This document shows, piece after piece, positions 22,916 through 34,416 of a stretch of 64,000 nt of DNA. The translations under genes were made by a program, and so were the position numbers. The number at the start of each line of letters is the position of its first letter. Within the stretch, counting starts at the first letter, position 1. The stretch is taken from NCBI GenBank assembly GCA_037783545.1, contig JBBELK010000986.1, positions 20,174 through 84,173 of the forward strand. The letters run 5' to 3'. The DNA is from Henricia sp. BOLD:AAB3569. Its lineage: Eukaryota; Echinodermata; Asteroidea; Spinulosida; Echinasteridae. Below the pieces are notes generated by a model. That model saw only the letters and a list, made by a program, of their open reading frames with translations. It searched no databases and had not been told where the DNA came from.

Positions 22916-25900
22916 ATTAGGTCAAAGTGTGTCCCAAATGCCGGCAAATTTGGAAATCAAGGAATTTTCCAACCAACTTCAAATTTTGCATGCTCCAAAC
23001 TGTATATATTCCGCACTTGTCATGCAAAATTGACAGATTTTCGCTGGGAAATGACGGAGAAATTTCAGAGTTTAGGGAAAGCGGAGCTCGGCTACGTGGT
23101 TATTCCCCTAACCGTGGCTGTTGGGACACCCTGCGCTGCGCTTGTGTACATGTGTACGGCCGTTGACTCACCCCAGATTGTGACGGGAATTAGGTCAAAG
23201 TGTGTCCCAAATGCCGGCAAATTTGGAAATCAAGGAATTTTCCAACCAACTTTAAATTTTGCATGCTCCAAACTGTATATATTCCGCACTTGTCATGCAG
23301 AATTGACAGATTTTCGCTGGGAAATGACGGAGAAATTTCAGAGTTTAGGGAAAGCGGAGCTCGGCTACGTGGTTAATCCCCTAACCGTGGCTGTTGGGAC
23401 ACCCTGCGCTGCGCATGCGCTGGTGTACATTTGTACGGCCGTTGACTCACCCCATATTGTGACGGGAATTAGGTCAAAGTGTGTCCCAAATGCCGGCAAA
23501 TTTGGAAATCAAGGAATTTTCCAACCAACTTCAAATTTTGCATGCTCCAAACTGTATCTATTCCGCACTTGTCATGCAAAATTGACAGATTTTCGCTGGG
23601 AAATGACGGAGAAATTTCAGAGTTTAGGGAAAGCGGAGCTCGGCTACGTGGTTATTCCCCTAACCGTGGCTGTTGGGACACCCTGCGCTGCGCATGCGCT
23701 GGTGTACATTTGTACGGCCGTTGACTCACCCCAGATTGTGACGGGAATTAGGTCAAAGTGTGTCCCAAATGCCGGCAAATTTGGAAATCAAGGAATTTTC
23801 CAACCAACTTCAAATTTTGCATGCTCCAAACTGTATATATTCCGCACTTGTCATGCAAAATTGACAGATTTTCGCTGGGAAATGACGGAGAAATTTCAGA
23901 GTTTAGGGAAAGCGGAGCTCGGCTACGTGGTTATTCCCCTAACCGTGGCTGTTGGGACACCCTGCGCTGCGCTTGTGTACATGTGTACGGCCGTTGACTC
24001 ACCCCAGATTGTGACGGGAATTAGGTCAAAGTGTGTCCCAAATGCCGGCAAATTTGGAAATCAAGGAATTTTCCAACCAACTTTAAATTTTGCATGCTCC
24101 AAACTGTATATATTCCGCACTTGTCATGCAAAATTGACAGATTTTCGCTGGGAAATGACGGAGAAATTTCAGAGTTTAGGGAAAGCGGAGCTCGGCTACG
24201 TGGTTATTCCCCTAACCGTGGCTGTTGGGACACCCTGCGCTGCGCATGCGCTGGTGTACATTTGTACGGCCGTTGACTCACCCCATATTGTGACGGGAAT
24301 TAGGTCAAAGTGTGTCCCAAATGCCGGCAAATTTGGAAATCAAGGAATTTTCCAACCAACTTCAAATTTTGCATGCTCCAAACTGTATATATTCCGCACT
24401 TGTCATGCAAAATTGACAGATTTTCGCTGGGAAATGACGGAGAAATTTCAGAGTTTAGGGAAAGCGGAGCTCGGCTACGTGGTTATTCCCCTAACCGTGG
24501 CTGTTGGGACACCCTGCGCTGCGCTGGTGTACATTTGTACGTCCGTTGACTCACCCCAGATTGTGACGGGAATAAGGTCAAAGTGTGTCCCAAATGCCGG
24601 TAAATTTGGAAATCAAGGAATTTTCCAACCAACTTCAAATTTTGCATGCTCCAAACTGTATATATTCCGCACTTGTCATGCAAAATTGACAGATTTTCGC
24701 TGGGAAATGACGGAGAAATTTCAGAGTTTAGGGAAAGCGGAGCTCGGCTACGTGGTTATTCCCCTAACCGTGGCTGTTGGGACACCCTGCGCTGCGCTTG
24801 TGTACATTTGTACGGCCGTTGACTCACCCCAGATTGTGACGGGAATTAGGTCAAAGTGTGTCCCAAATGCCGGCAAATTTGGAAATCAAGGAATTTACCA
24901 ACCAACTTTAAATTTTGCATGCTCCAAACTGTATATATTCCGCACTTGTCATGCAAAATTGACAGATTTTCGCTGGGAAATGACGGAGAAATTTCAGAGT
25001 TTAGGGAAAGCGGAGCTCGGCTACGTGGTTATTCCCCTAACCGTGGCTGTTGGGACACCCTGCGCTGCGCTGGTGTACATTTGTACGGCCGTTGACTCAC
25101 CCCAGATTGTGACGGGAATTAGGTCAAAGTGTGTCCCAAATGCCGGTAAATTTGGAAATCAAGGAATTTTCCAACCAACTTCAAATTTTGCATGCTCCAA
25201 ACTGTATATATTCCGCACTTGTCATGCAAAATTGACAGATTTTCGCTGGGAAATGACGGAGAAATTTCAGAGTTTAGGGAAAGCGGAACTCGGCTACGTG
25301 GTTATTCCCCTAACCGTGGCTGTTGGGACACCCTGCGCTGCGCTTGTGTACATGTGTACGGCCGTTGACTCACCCCAGATTGTGACGGGAATTAGGTCAA
25401 AGTGTGTCCCAAATGCCGGCAAATTTGGAAATCAAGGAATTTTCCAACCAACTTTAAATTTTGCATGCTCCAAACTGTATATATTCCGCACTTGTCATGC
25501 AAAATTGACAGATTTTCGCTGGGAAATGACGGAGAAATTTCAGAGTTTAGGGAAAGCGGAGCTCGGCTACGTGGTTATTCCCCTAACCGTGGCTGTTGGG
25601 ACACCCTGCGCTGCGCATGCGCTGGTGTACATTTGTACGGCCGTTGACTCACCCCATATTGTGACGGGAATTAGGTCAAAGTGTGTCCCAAATGCCGGCA
25701 AATTTGGAAATCAAGGAATTTTCCAACCAACTTCAAATTTGGCATGCTCCAAACTGTATATATTCCGCACTTGTCATGCAAAATTGACAGATTTTCGCTG
25801 GGAAATGACGGAGAAATTTCAGAGTTTAGGGAAAGCGGAGCTAGGCTACGTGGTTATTCCCCTAACCGTGGCTGTTGGGACACCCTGCGCTGCGCTTGTG

Positions 25901-26740
25901 TACATTTGTACGGCCGTTGACTCACCCCAGATTGTGACGGGAATTAGGTCAAAGTGTGTCCCAAATGCCGGCAAATTTGGAAATCAAGGAATTTTCCAAC
26001 CAACTTCAAATTTTGCATGCTCCAAACTGTATATATTCCGCACTTGTCATGCAAAATTGACAGATTTTCGCTGGGAAATGACGGAGAAATTTCAGAGTTT
26101 AGGGAAAGCGGAGCTCGGCTACGTGGTTATTCCCCTAACCGTGGCTTGTTGGGACACCCTGCGCTGCGCTGGTGTACATTTGTACGGCGTTGACTCACCC
26201 CAGATTGTGACGGGAATTAGGTCAAAGTGTGTCCAAAATGCCGGCAAATTTGGAAATCAAGGAATTTTCCAACCAACTTCAAATTTTGCATGCTCCAAAC
26301 TGTATATATTCCGCACTTGTCATGCAAAATTGACAGATTTTCGCTGGGAAATGACGGAGAAATTTCAGAGTTTAGGGAAAGCGGAGCTCGGCTACGTGGT
26401 TATTCCCCTAACCGTGGCTGTTGGGACACCCTGCGCTGCGCTTGTGTACATTTGTACGGCCGTTGACTCACCCCAGATTGTGACGGGAATTAGGTCAAAG
26501 TGTGTGCCAAATGCCGGCAAATTTGGAAATCAAGGAATTTTCCAACCAACTTCAAATTTTGCATGCTCCAAACCTGTATATATTCCGCACTTGTCATGCA
26601 AAATTGACAGATTTTCGCTAGGAAATGACGGAGAAATTTCAGAGTTTAGGGAAAGCGGAGCTCGGCTACGTGGTTATTCCCCTAACCGTGGCTGTTGGGA
26701 CACCCTGCGCTGCGCTGGTGTACATTTGTACGGCCGTTGA
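21386..26740 (+). other. 1,784-codon open frame through ~20 monomers, judged non-coding
   Basis: The frame is the stop-free frame of the 273-bp monomer read through about 20 copies; it is called from a TTG and no ATG-led gene structure is visible. Each period encodes the same 91 residues (IRSKCVPNAGKF...), with no domain I recognise and no signal peptide or helical pattern. It ends only after a 1-bp insertion near 26573. Similar frames of 1,237 codons (55543-59256) and 957 codons (52259-55132) occur in domain C. Elsewhere the same frame is broken by amplified TAG-bearing units and by 272-bp units, so coding selection is not supported. Confidence 0.7.
22916..25669 (+). repeat. Local two-monomer motif repeated three times
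   Basis: A unit with TACATGTGTACGG is followed by a unit with TTTAAATTTTG, the GCGCATGCGC insertion and CCCCATATTG, at 22916/23189, 23747/24020 and 25118/25391. One to four other units separate the pairs. This marks a small higher-order repeat within domain B. Confidence 0.7.
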
Positions 26741-27306
26741 CTCACCCCAGATTGTGACGGGAATTAGGTCAAAGTGTGTCCCAAATGTCGGCAAATTTGG
26801 AAATCAAGGAATTTTCCAACCAACTTCAAATTTTGCATGCTCCAAACTGTATATATTCCGCACTTGTCATGCAAAATTGACAGATTTTCGCTGGGAAATG
26901 ACGGAGAAATTTCAGAGTTTAGGGAAAGCGAGCTCGGCTACGTGGTTATTCCCCTAACCGTGGCTGTTGGGACACCCTGCGCTGCGCTTGTGTACATTTG
27001 TACGGCCGTTGACTCACCCCAGATTGTGACGGGAATTAGGTCAAAGTGTGTCCCAAATGCCGGCAAATTTGGAATCAAGGAATTTTCCAACCAACTTCAA
27101 ATTTTGCATGCTCCAAACTGTATATATTCCGCACTTGTCATGCAAAATTGACAGATTTTCGCTGGGAAATGACGGAGAAATTTCAGAGTTTAGGGAAAGC
27201 GGAGCTCGGCTACGTGGTTATTCCCCTAACCGTGGCTGTTGGGACACCCTGCGCTGCGCTGGTGTACATTTGTACTGCCGTTGACTCACCCCAGATTGTG
27301 ACGGGA
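26216..27306 (+). repeat. Short higher-order repeat block before the main domain B series (4 monomers)
   Basis: Units run Q (GTCCAAAATGCC), A (GTGTGCCAAATG with CGCTAGG), V (AATGTCGGC) and one plain unit, and then the Q-A-V series restarts at 27307. Five small indels fall between 26146 and 27073. Confidence 0.7.
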
Positions 27307-30300
27307 ATTAGGTCAAAGTGTGTCCAAAATGCCGGCAAATTTGGAAATCAAGGAATTTTCCAACCAACTTCAAATTTTGCATGCTCCAAACTGTATATAT
27401 TCCGCACTTGTCATGCAAAATTGACAGATTTTCGCTGGGAAATGACGGAGAAATTTCAGAGTTTAGGGAAAGCGGAGCTCGGCTACGTGGTTATTCCCCT
27501 AACCGTGGCTGTTGGGACACCCTGCGCTGCGCTTGTGTACATTTGTACGGCCGTTGACTCACCCCAGATTGTGACGGGAATTAGGTCAAAGTGTGTGCCA
27601 AATGCCGGCAAATTTGGAAATCAAGGAATTTTCCAACCAACTTCAAATTGTGCATGCTCCAAACTGTATATATTCCGCACTTGTCATGCAAAATTGACAG
27701 ATTTTCGCTAGGAAATGACGGAGAAATTTCAGAGTTTAGGGAAAGCGGAGCTCGGCTACGTGGTTATTCCCCTAACCGTGGCTGTTGGGACACCCTGCGC
27801 TGCGCTGGTGTACATTTGTACGGCCGTTGACTCACCCCAGATTGTGACGGGAATTAGGTCAAAGTGTGTCCCAAATGTCGGCAAATTTGGAAATCAAGGA
27901 ATTTTCCAACCAACTTCAAATTTTGCATGCTCCAAACTGTATATATTCCGCACTTGTCATGCAAAATTGACAGATTTTCGCTGGGAAATGACGGAGAAAT
28001 TTCAGAGTTTAGGGAAAGCGGAGCTCGGCTACGTGGTTATTCCCCTAACCGTGGCTGTTGGGACACCCTGCGCTGCGCTGGTGTACATTTGTACGGCCGT
28101 TGACTCACCCCAGATTGTGACGGGAATTAGATCAAAGTGTGTCCCAAATGGCGGCAAATTTGGAAATCAAGGAATTTTCCAACCAACTTCAAATTTTGCA
28201 TGCTCCAAACTGTCTATATTCCGCACTTGTCATGCAAAATTGACAGATTTTCGCTAGGAAATGACGGAGAAATTTCAGAGTTTAGGGAAAGCGGAGCTCG
28301 GCTACGTGGTTATTCCCCTAACCGTGGCTGTTGGGACACCCTGCGCTGCGCTTGTGTACATTTGTACGGCCGTTGACTCACCCCAGATTGTGACGGGAAT
28401 TAGGTAAAAGTGTGTCCCAAATGCCGGCAAATTTGGGAATCAAGGAATTTTCCAACCAACTTCAAATTTTGCATGCTCCAAACTGTATATATTCCGCACT
28501 TGTCATGCAAAATTGACAGATTTTCGCTGGGAAATGACGGAGAAATTTCAGAGTTTGGGGAAAGCGGAGCTCGGCTACGTGGTTATTCCCCTAACCGTGG
28601 CTGTTGGGACACCCTGCGCCGCGCTGGTGTACATTTGTACGGCCGTTGACTCACCCCAGATTGTGACGGGAATTAGGTCAAAGTGTGTCCCAAATGCCGG
28701 CAAATTTGGAAATCAAGGAATTTTCCAACCAACTTTAAATTTTGCATGCTCCAAACTGTATATATTCCGCACTTGTCATGCAAAATTGACAGATTTTCGC
28801 TGGGAAATGACGGAGAAATTTCAGAGTTTAGGGAAAGCGGAGCTCGGCTACGTGGTTATTCCCCTAACCGTGGCTGTTGGGACACCCTGCGCTGCGCATG
28901 CGCTGGTGTACATTTGTACGGCCGTTGACTCACCCCATATTGTGACGGGAATTAGGTCAAAGTGTGTCCCAAATGCCGGCAAATTTGGAAATCAAGGAAT
29001 TTTCCAACCAACTTCAAATTTTGCATGCTCCAAACTGTATATATTCCGCACTTGTCATGCAAAATTGACAGATTTTCGCTGGGAAATGACGGAGAAATTT
29101 CAGAGTTTAGGGAAAGCGGAGCTCGGCTACGTGGTTATTCCCCTAACCGTGGCTGTTGGGACACCCTGCGCTGCGCTGGGTGTACATTTGTACGGCCGTT
29201 GACTCACCCCAGATTGTGACGGGAATTAGGTCAAAGTGTGTCCCAAATGTCGGCAAATTTGGAAATCAAGGAATTTTCCAACCAACTTCAAATTTTGCAT
29301 GCTCCAAACTGTATATATTCCGCACTTGTCATGCAAAATTGACAGATTTTCGCTGGGAAATGACGGAGAAATTTCAGAGTTTAGGGAAAGCGGAGCTCGG
29401 CTACGTGGTTATTCCCCTAACCGTAGCTGTTGGGACACCCTGCGCTGCGCTTGTGTACATTTGTACGGCCGTTGACTCACCCCAGATTGTGACGGGAATT
29501 AGGTCAAAGTGTGTCCCAAATGCCGGCAAATTTGGAAATCAAGGAATTTTCCAACCAACTTCAAATTTTGCATGCTCCAAACTGTATATATTCCGCACTT
29601 GTCATGCAAAATTGACAGATTTTCGCTGGGAAATGACGGAGAAATTTTAGAGTTTAGGGAAAGCGGAGCTCGGCTACGTGGTTATTCCCCTAACCGTGGC
29701 TGTTGGGACACCCTGCGCTGCGCTGGTGTACATTTGTACGGCCGTTGACTCACCCCAGATTGTGACGGGAATTAGGTCAAAGTGTGTCCAAAATGCCGGC
29801 AAATTTGGAAATCAAGGAATTTTCCAACCAACTTCAAATTTTGCATGCTCCAAACTGTATATATTCCGCACTTGTCATGCAAAATTGACAGATTTTCACT
29901 GGGAAATGACGGAGAAATTTCAGAGTTTAGGGAAAGCGGAGCTCGGCTACGTGGTTATTCCCCTAACCGTGGCTGTTGGGACACCCTGCGCTGCGCTTGT
30001 GTACATTTGTACGGCCGTTGACTCACCCCAGATTGTGACGGGAATTAGGTCAAAGTGTGTCCCAAATGCCGGCAAATTTGGAAATCAAGGAATTTTCCAA
30101 CCAACTTCAAATTTTGCATGCTCCAAACTGTATATATTCCGCACTTGTCATGCAAAATTGACAGATTTTCGCTGGGAAATGACGGAGAAATTTCAGAGTT
30201 TAGGGAAAGCGGAGCTCGGCTACGTGGTTATTCCCCTAACCGTGGCTGTTGGGACACCCTGCGCTGCGCTGGTGTACATTTGTACGGCCGTTGACTCACC

Positions 30301-30316
30301 CCAGATTGTGACGGGA
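27307..30316 (+). repeat. Domain B higher-order repeat, copy 1 (11 monomers)
   Basis: The order is Q, A, V, L, W, H, plain, V, plain, Q, plain. L has CTGTCTATATTCC with CGCTAGG. W has TTAGGTAAAAG, TTTGGGAATC and GTTTGGGG. H has TTTAAATTTTG, GCGCATGCGC and CCCCATATTG. V is marked by AATGTCGGC throughout. A 1-bp insertion sits near 29179, and a CAG-to-TAG change near 29648 breaks the long frame. Confidence 0.8.
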
Positions 30317-33300
30317 ATTAGGTCAAAGTGTGTCCAAAATGCCGGCAAATTTGGAAATCAAGGAATTTTCCAACCAACTTCAAATTTTGCATGCTCCAAA
30401 CTGTATATATTCCGCACTTGTCATGCAAAATTGACAGATTTTCGCTGGGAAATGACGGAGAAATTTCAGAGTTTAGGGAAAGCGGAGCTCGGCTACGTGG
30501 TTATTCCCCTAACCGTGGCTGTTGGGACACCCTGCGCTGCGCTTGTGTACATTTGTACGGCCGTTGACTCACCCCAGATTGTGACGGGAATTAGGTCAAA
30601 GTGTGTGCCAAATGCCGGCAAATTTGGAAATCAAGGAATTTTCCAACCAACTTCAAATTGTGCATGCTCCAAACTGTATATATTCCGCACTTGTCATGCA
30701 AAATTGACAGATTTTCGCTAGGAAATGACGGAGAAATTTCAGAGTTTAGGGAAAGCGGAGCTCGGCTACGTGGTTATTCCCCTAACCGTGGCTGTTGGGA
30801 CACCCTGCGCTGCGCTGGTGTACATTTGTACGGCCGTTGACTCACCCCAGATTGTGACGGGAATTAGGTCAAAGTGTGTCCCAAATGTCGGCAATTTGGA
30901 AATCAAGGAATTTTCCAACCAACTTCAAATTTTGCATGCTCCAAACTGTATATATTCCGCACTTGTCATGCAAAATTGACAGATTTTCGCTGGGAAATGA
31001 CGGAGAAATTTCAGAGTTTAGGGAAAGCGGAGCTCGGCTACGTGGTTATTCCCCTAACCGTGGCTGTTGGGACACCCTGCGCTGCGCTGGTGTACATTTG
31101 TACGGCCGTTGACTCACCCCAGATTGTGACGGGAATTAGATCAAAGTGTGTCCCAAATGCCGGCAAATTTGGAAATCAAGGAATTTTCCAACCAACTTCA
31201 AATTTTGCATGCTCCAAACTGTCTATATTCCGCACTTGTCATGCAAAATTGACAGATTTTCGCTAGGAAATGACGGAGAAATTTCAGAGTTTAGGGAAAG
31301 CGGAGCTCGGCTACGTGGTTATTCCCCTAACCGTGGCTGTTGGGACACCCTGCGCTGCGCTTGTGTACATTTGTACGGCCGTTGACTCACCCCAGATTGT
31401 GACGGGAATTAGGTAAAAGTGTGTCCCAAATGCCGGCAAATTTGGGAATCAAGGAATTTTCCAACCAACTTCAAATTTTGCATGCTCCAAACTGTATATA
31501 TTCCGCACTTGTCATGCAAAATTGACAGATTTTCGCTGGGAAATGACGGAGAAATTTCAGAGTTTGGGGAAAGCGGAGCTCGGCTACGTGGTTATTCCCC
31601 TAACCGTGGCTGTTGGGACACCCTGCGCCGCGCTGGTGTACATTTGTACGGCCGTTGACTCACCCCAGATTGTGACGGGAATTAGGTCAAAGTGTGTCCC
31701 AAATGCCGGCAAATTTGGAAATCAAGGAATTTTCCAACCAACTTCAAATTGTGCATGCTCCAAACTGTATATATTCCGCACTTGTCATGCAAAATTGACA
31801 GATTTTCGCTAGGAAATGACGGAGAAATTTCAGAGTTTAGGGAAAGCGGAGCTCGGCTACGTGGTTATTCCCCTAACCGTGGCTGTTGGGACACCCTGCG
31901 CTGCGCTGGTGTACATTTGTACGGCCGTTGACTCACCCCAGATTGTGACGGGAATTAGGTCAAAGTGTGTCCCAAATGTCGGCAAATTTGGAAATCAAGG
32001 AATTTTCCAACCAACTTCAAATTTTGCATGCTCCAAACTGTATATATTCCGCACTTGTCATGCAAAATTGACAGATTTTCGCTGGGAAATGACGGAGAAA
32101 TTTCAGAGTTTAGGGAAAGCGGAGCTCGGCTACGTGGTTATTCCCCTAACCGTGGCTGTTGGGACACCCTGCGCTGCGCTGGTGTACATTTGTACGGCCG
32201 TTGACTCACCCCAGATTGTGACGGGAATTAGATCAAAGTGTGTCCCAAATGCCGGCAAATTTGGAAATCAAGGAATTTTCCAACCAACTTCAAATTTTGC
32301 ATGCTCCAAACTGTCTATATTCCGCACTTGTCATGCAAAATTGACAGATTTTCGCTAGGAAATGACGGAGAAATTTCAGAGTTTAGGGAAAGCGGAGCTC
32401 GGCTACGTGGTTATTCCCCTAACCGTGGCTGTTGGGACACCCTGCGCTGCGCTTGTGTACATTTGTACGGCCGTTGACTCACCCCAGATTGTGACGGGAA
32501 TTAGGTAAAAGTGTGTCCCAAATGCCGGCAAATTTGGGAATCAAGGAATTTTCCAACCAACTTCAAATTTTGCATGCTCCAAACTGTATATATTCCGCAC
32601 TTGTCATGCAAAATTGACAGATTTTCGCTGGGAAATGACGGAGAAATTTCAGAGTTTGGGGAAAGCGGAGCTCGGCTACGTGGTTATTCCCCTAACCGTG
32701 GCTGTTGGGACACCCTGCGCCGCGCTGGTGTACATTTGTACGGCCGTTGACTCACCCCAGATTGTGACGGGAATTAGGTCAAAGTGTGTCCCAAATGCCG
32801 GCAAATTTGGAAATCAAGGAATTTTCCAACCAACTTTAAATTTTGCATGCTCCAAACTGTATATATTCCGCACTTGTCATGCAAAATTGACAGATTTTCG
32901 CTGGGAAATGACGGAGAAATTTCAGAGTTTAGGGAAAGCGGAGCTCGGCTACGTGGTTATTCCCCTAACCGTGGCTGTTGGGACACCCTGCGCTGCGCAT
33001 GCGCTGGTGTACATTTGTACGGCCGTTGACTCACCCCATATTGTGACGGGAATTAGGTCAAAGTGTGTCCCAAATGCCGGCAAATTTGGAAATCAAGGAA
33101 TTTTCCAACCAACTTCAAATTTTGCATGCTCCAAACTGTATATATTCCGCACTTGTCATGCAAAATTGACAGATTTTCGCTTGGAAATGACGGAGAAATT
33201 TCAGAGTTTAGGGAAAGCGGAGCTCGGCTACGTGGTTATTCCCCTAACCGTGGCTGTTGGGACACCCTGCGCTGCGCTGGTGTACATTTGTACGGCCGTT

Positions 33301-34416
33301 GACTCACCCCAGATTGTGACGGGAATTAGGTCAAAGTGTGTCCCAAATGTCGGCAAATTTGGAAATCAAGGAATTTTCCAACCAACTTCAAATTTTGCAT
33401 GCTCCAAACTGTATATATTCCGCACTTGTCATGCAAAATTGACAGATTTTCGCTGGGAAATGACGGAGAAATTTCAGAGTTTAGGGAAAGCGGAGCTCGG
33501 CTACGTGGTTATTCCCCTAACCGTAGCTGTTGGGACACCCTGCGCTGCGCTTGTGTACATTTGTACGGCCGTTGACTCACCCCAGATTGTGACGGGAATT
33601 AGGTCAAAGTGTGTCCCAAATGCCGGCAAATTTGGAAATCAAGGAATTTTCCAACCAACTTCAAATTTTGCATGCTCCAAACTGTATATATTCCGCACTT
33701 GTCATGCAAAATTGACAGATTTTCGCTGGGAAATGACGGAGAAATTTCAGAGTTTAGGGAAAGCGGAGCTCGGCTACGTGGTTATTCCCCTAACCGTGGC
33801 TGTTGGGACACCCTGCGCTGCGCTGGTGTACATTTGTACGGCCGTTGACTCACCCCAGATTGTGACGGGAATTAGGTCAAAGTGTGTCCAAAATGCCGGC
33901 AAATTTGGAAATCAAGGAATTTTCCAACCAACTTCAAATTTTGCATGCTCCAAACTGTATATATTCCGCACTTGTCATGCAAAATTGACAGATTTTCGCT
34001 GGGAAATGACGGAGAAATTTCAGAGTTTAGGGAAAGCGGAGCTCGGCTACGTGGTTATTCCCCTAACCGTGGCTGTTGGGACACCCTGCGCTGCGCTTGT
34101 GTACATTTGTACGGCCGTTGACTCACCCCAGATTGTGACGGGAATTAGGTCAAAGTGTGTCCCAAATGCCGGCAAATTTGGAAATCAAGGAATTTTCCAA
34201 CCAACTTCAAATTTTGCATGCTCCAAACTGTATATATTCCGCACTTGTCATGCAAAATTGACAGATTTTCGCTGGGAAATGACGGAGAAATTTCAGAGTT
34301 TAGGGAAAGCGGAGCTCGGCTACGTGGTTATTCCCCTAACCGTGGCTGTTGGGACACCCTGCGCTGCGCTGGTGTACATTTGTACGGCCGTTGACTCACC
34401 CCAGATTGTGACGGGA
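30317..34416 (+). repeat. Domain B higher-order repeat, copy 2 (15 monomers)
   Basis: The order is Q, A, V, L, W, A-like, V, L, W, H, plain, V, plain, Q, plain. It equals copy 1 with four extra monomers inserted after the first W. The H units of the two copies are exactly 4101 bp apart (15 monomers plus the 6-bp insertion). CCGTAGCTG in the V unit after H occurs in both copies. Confidence 0.8.
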
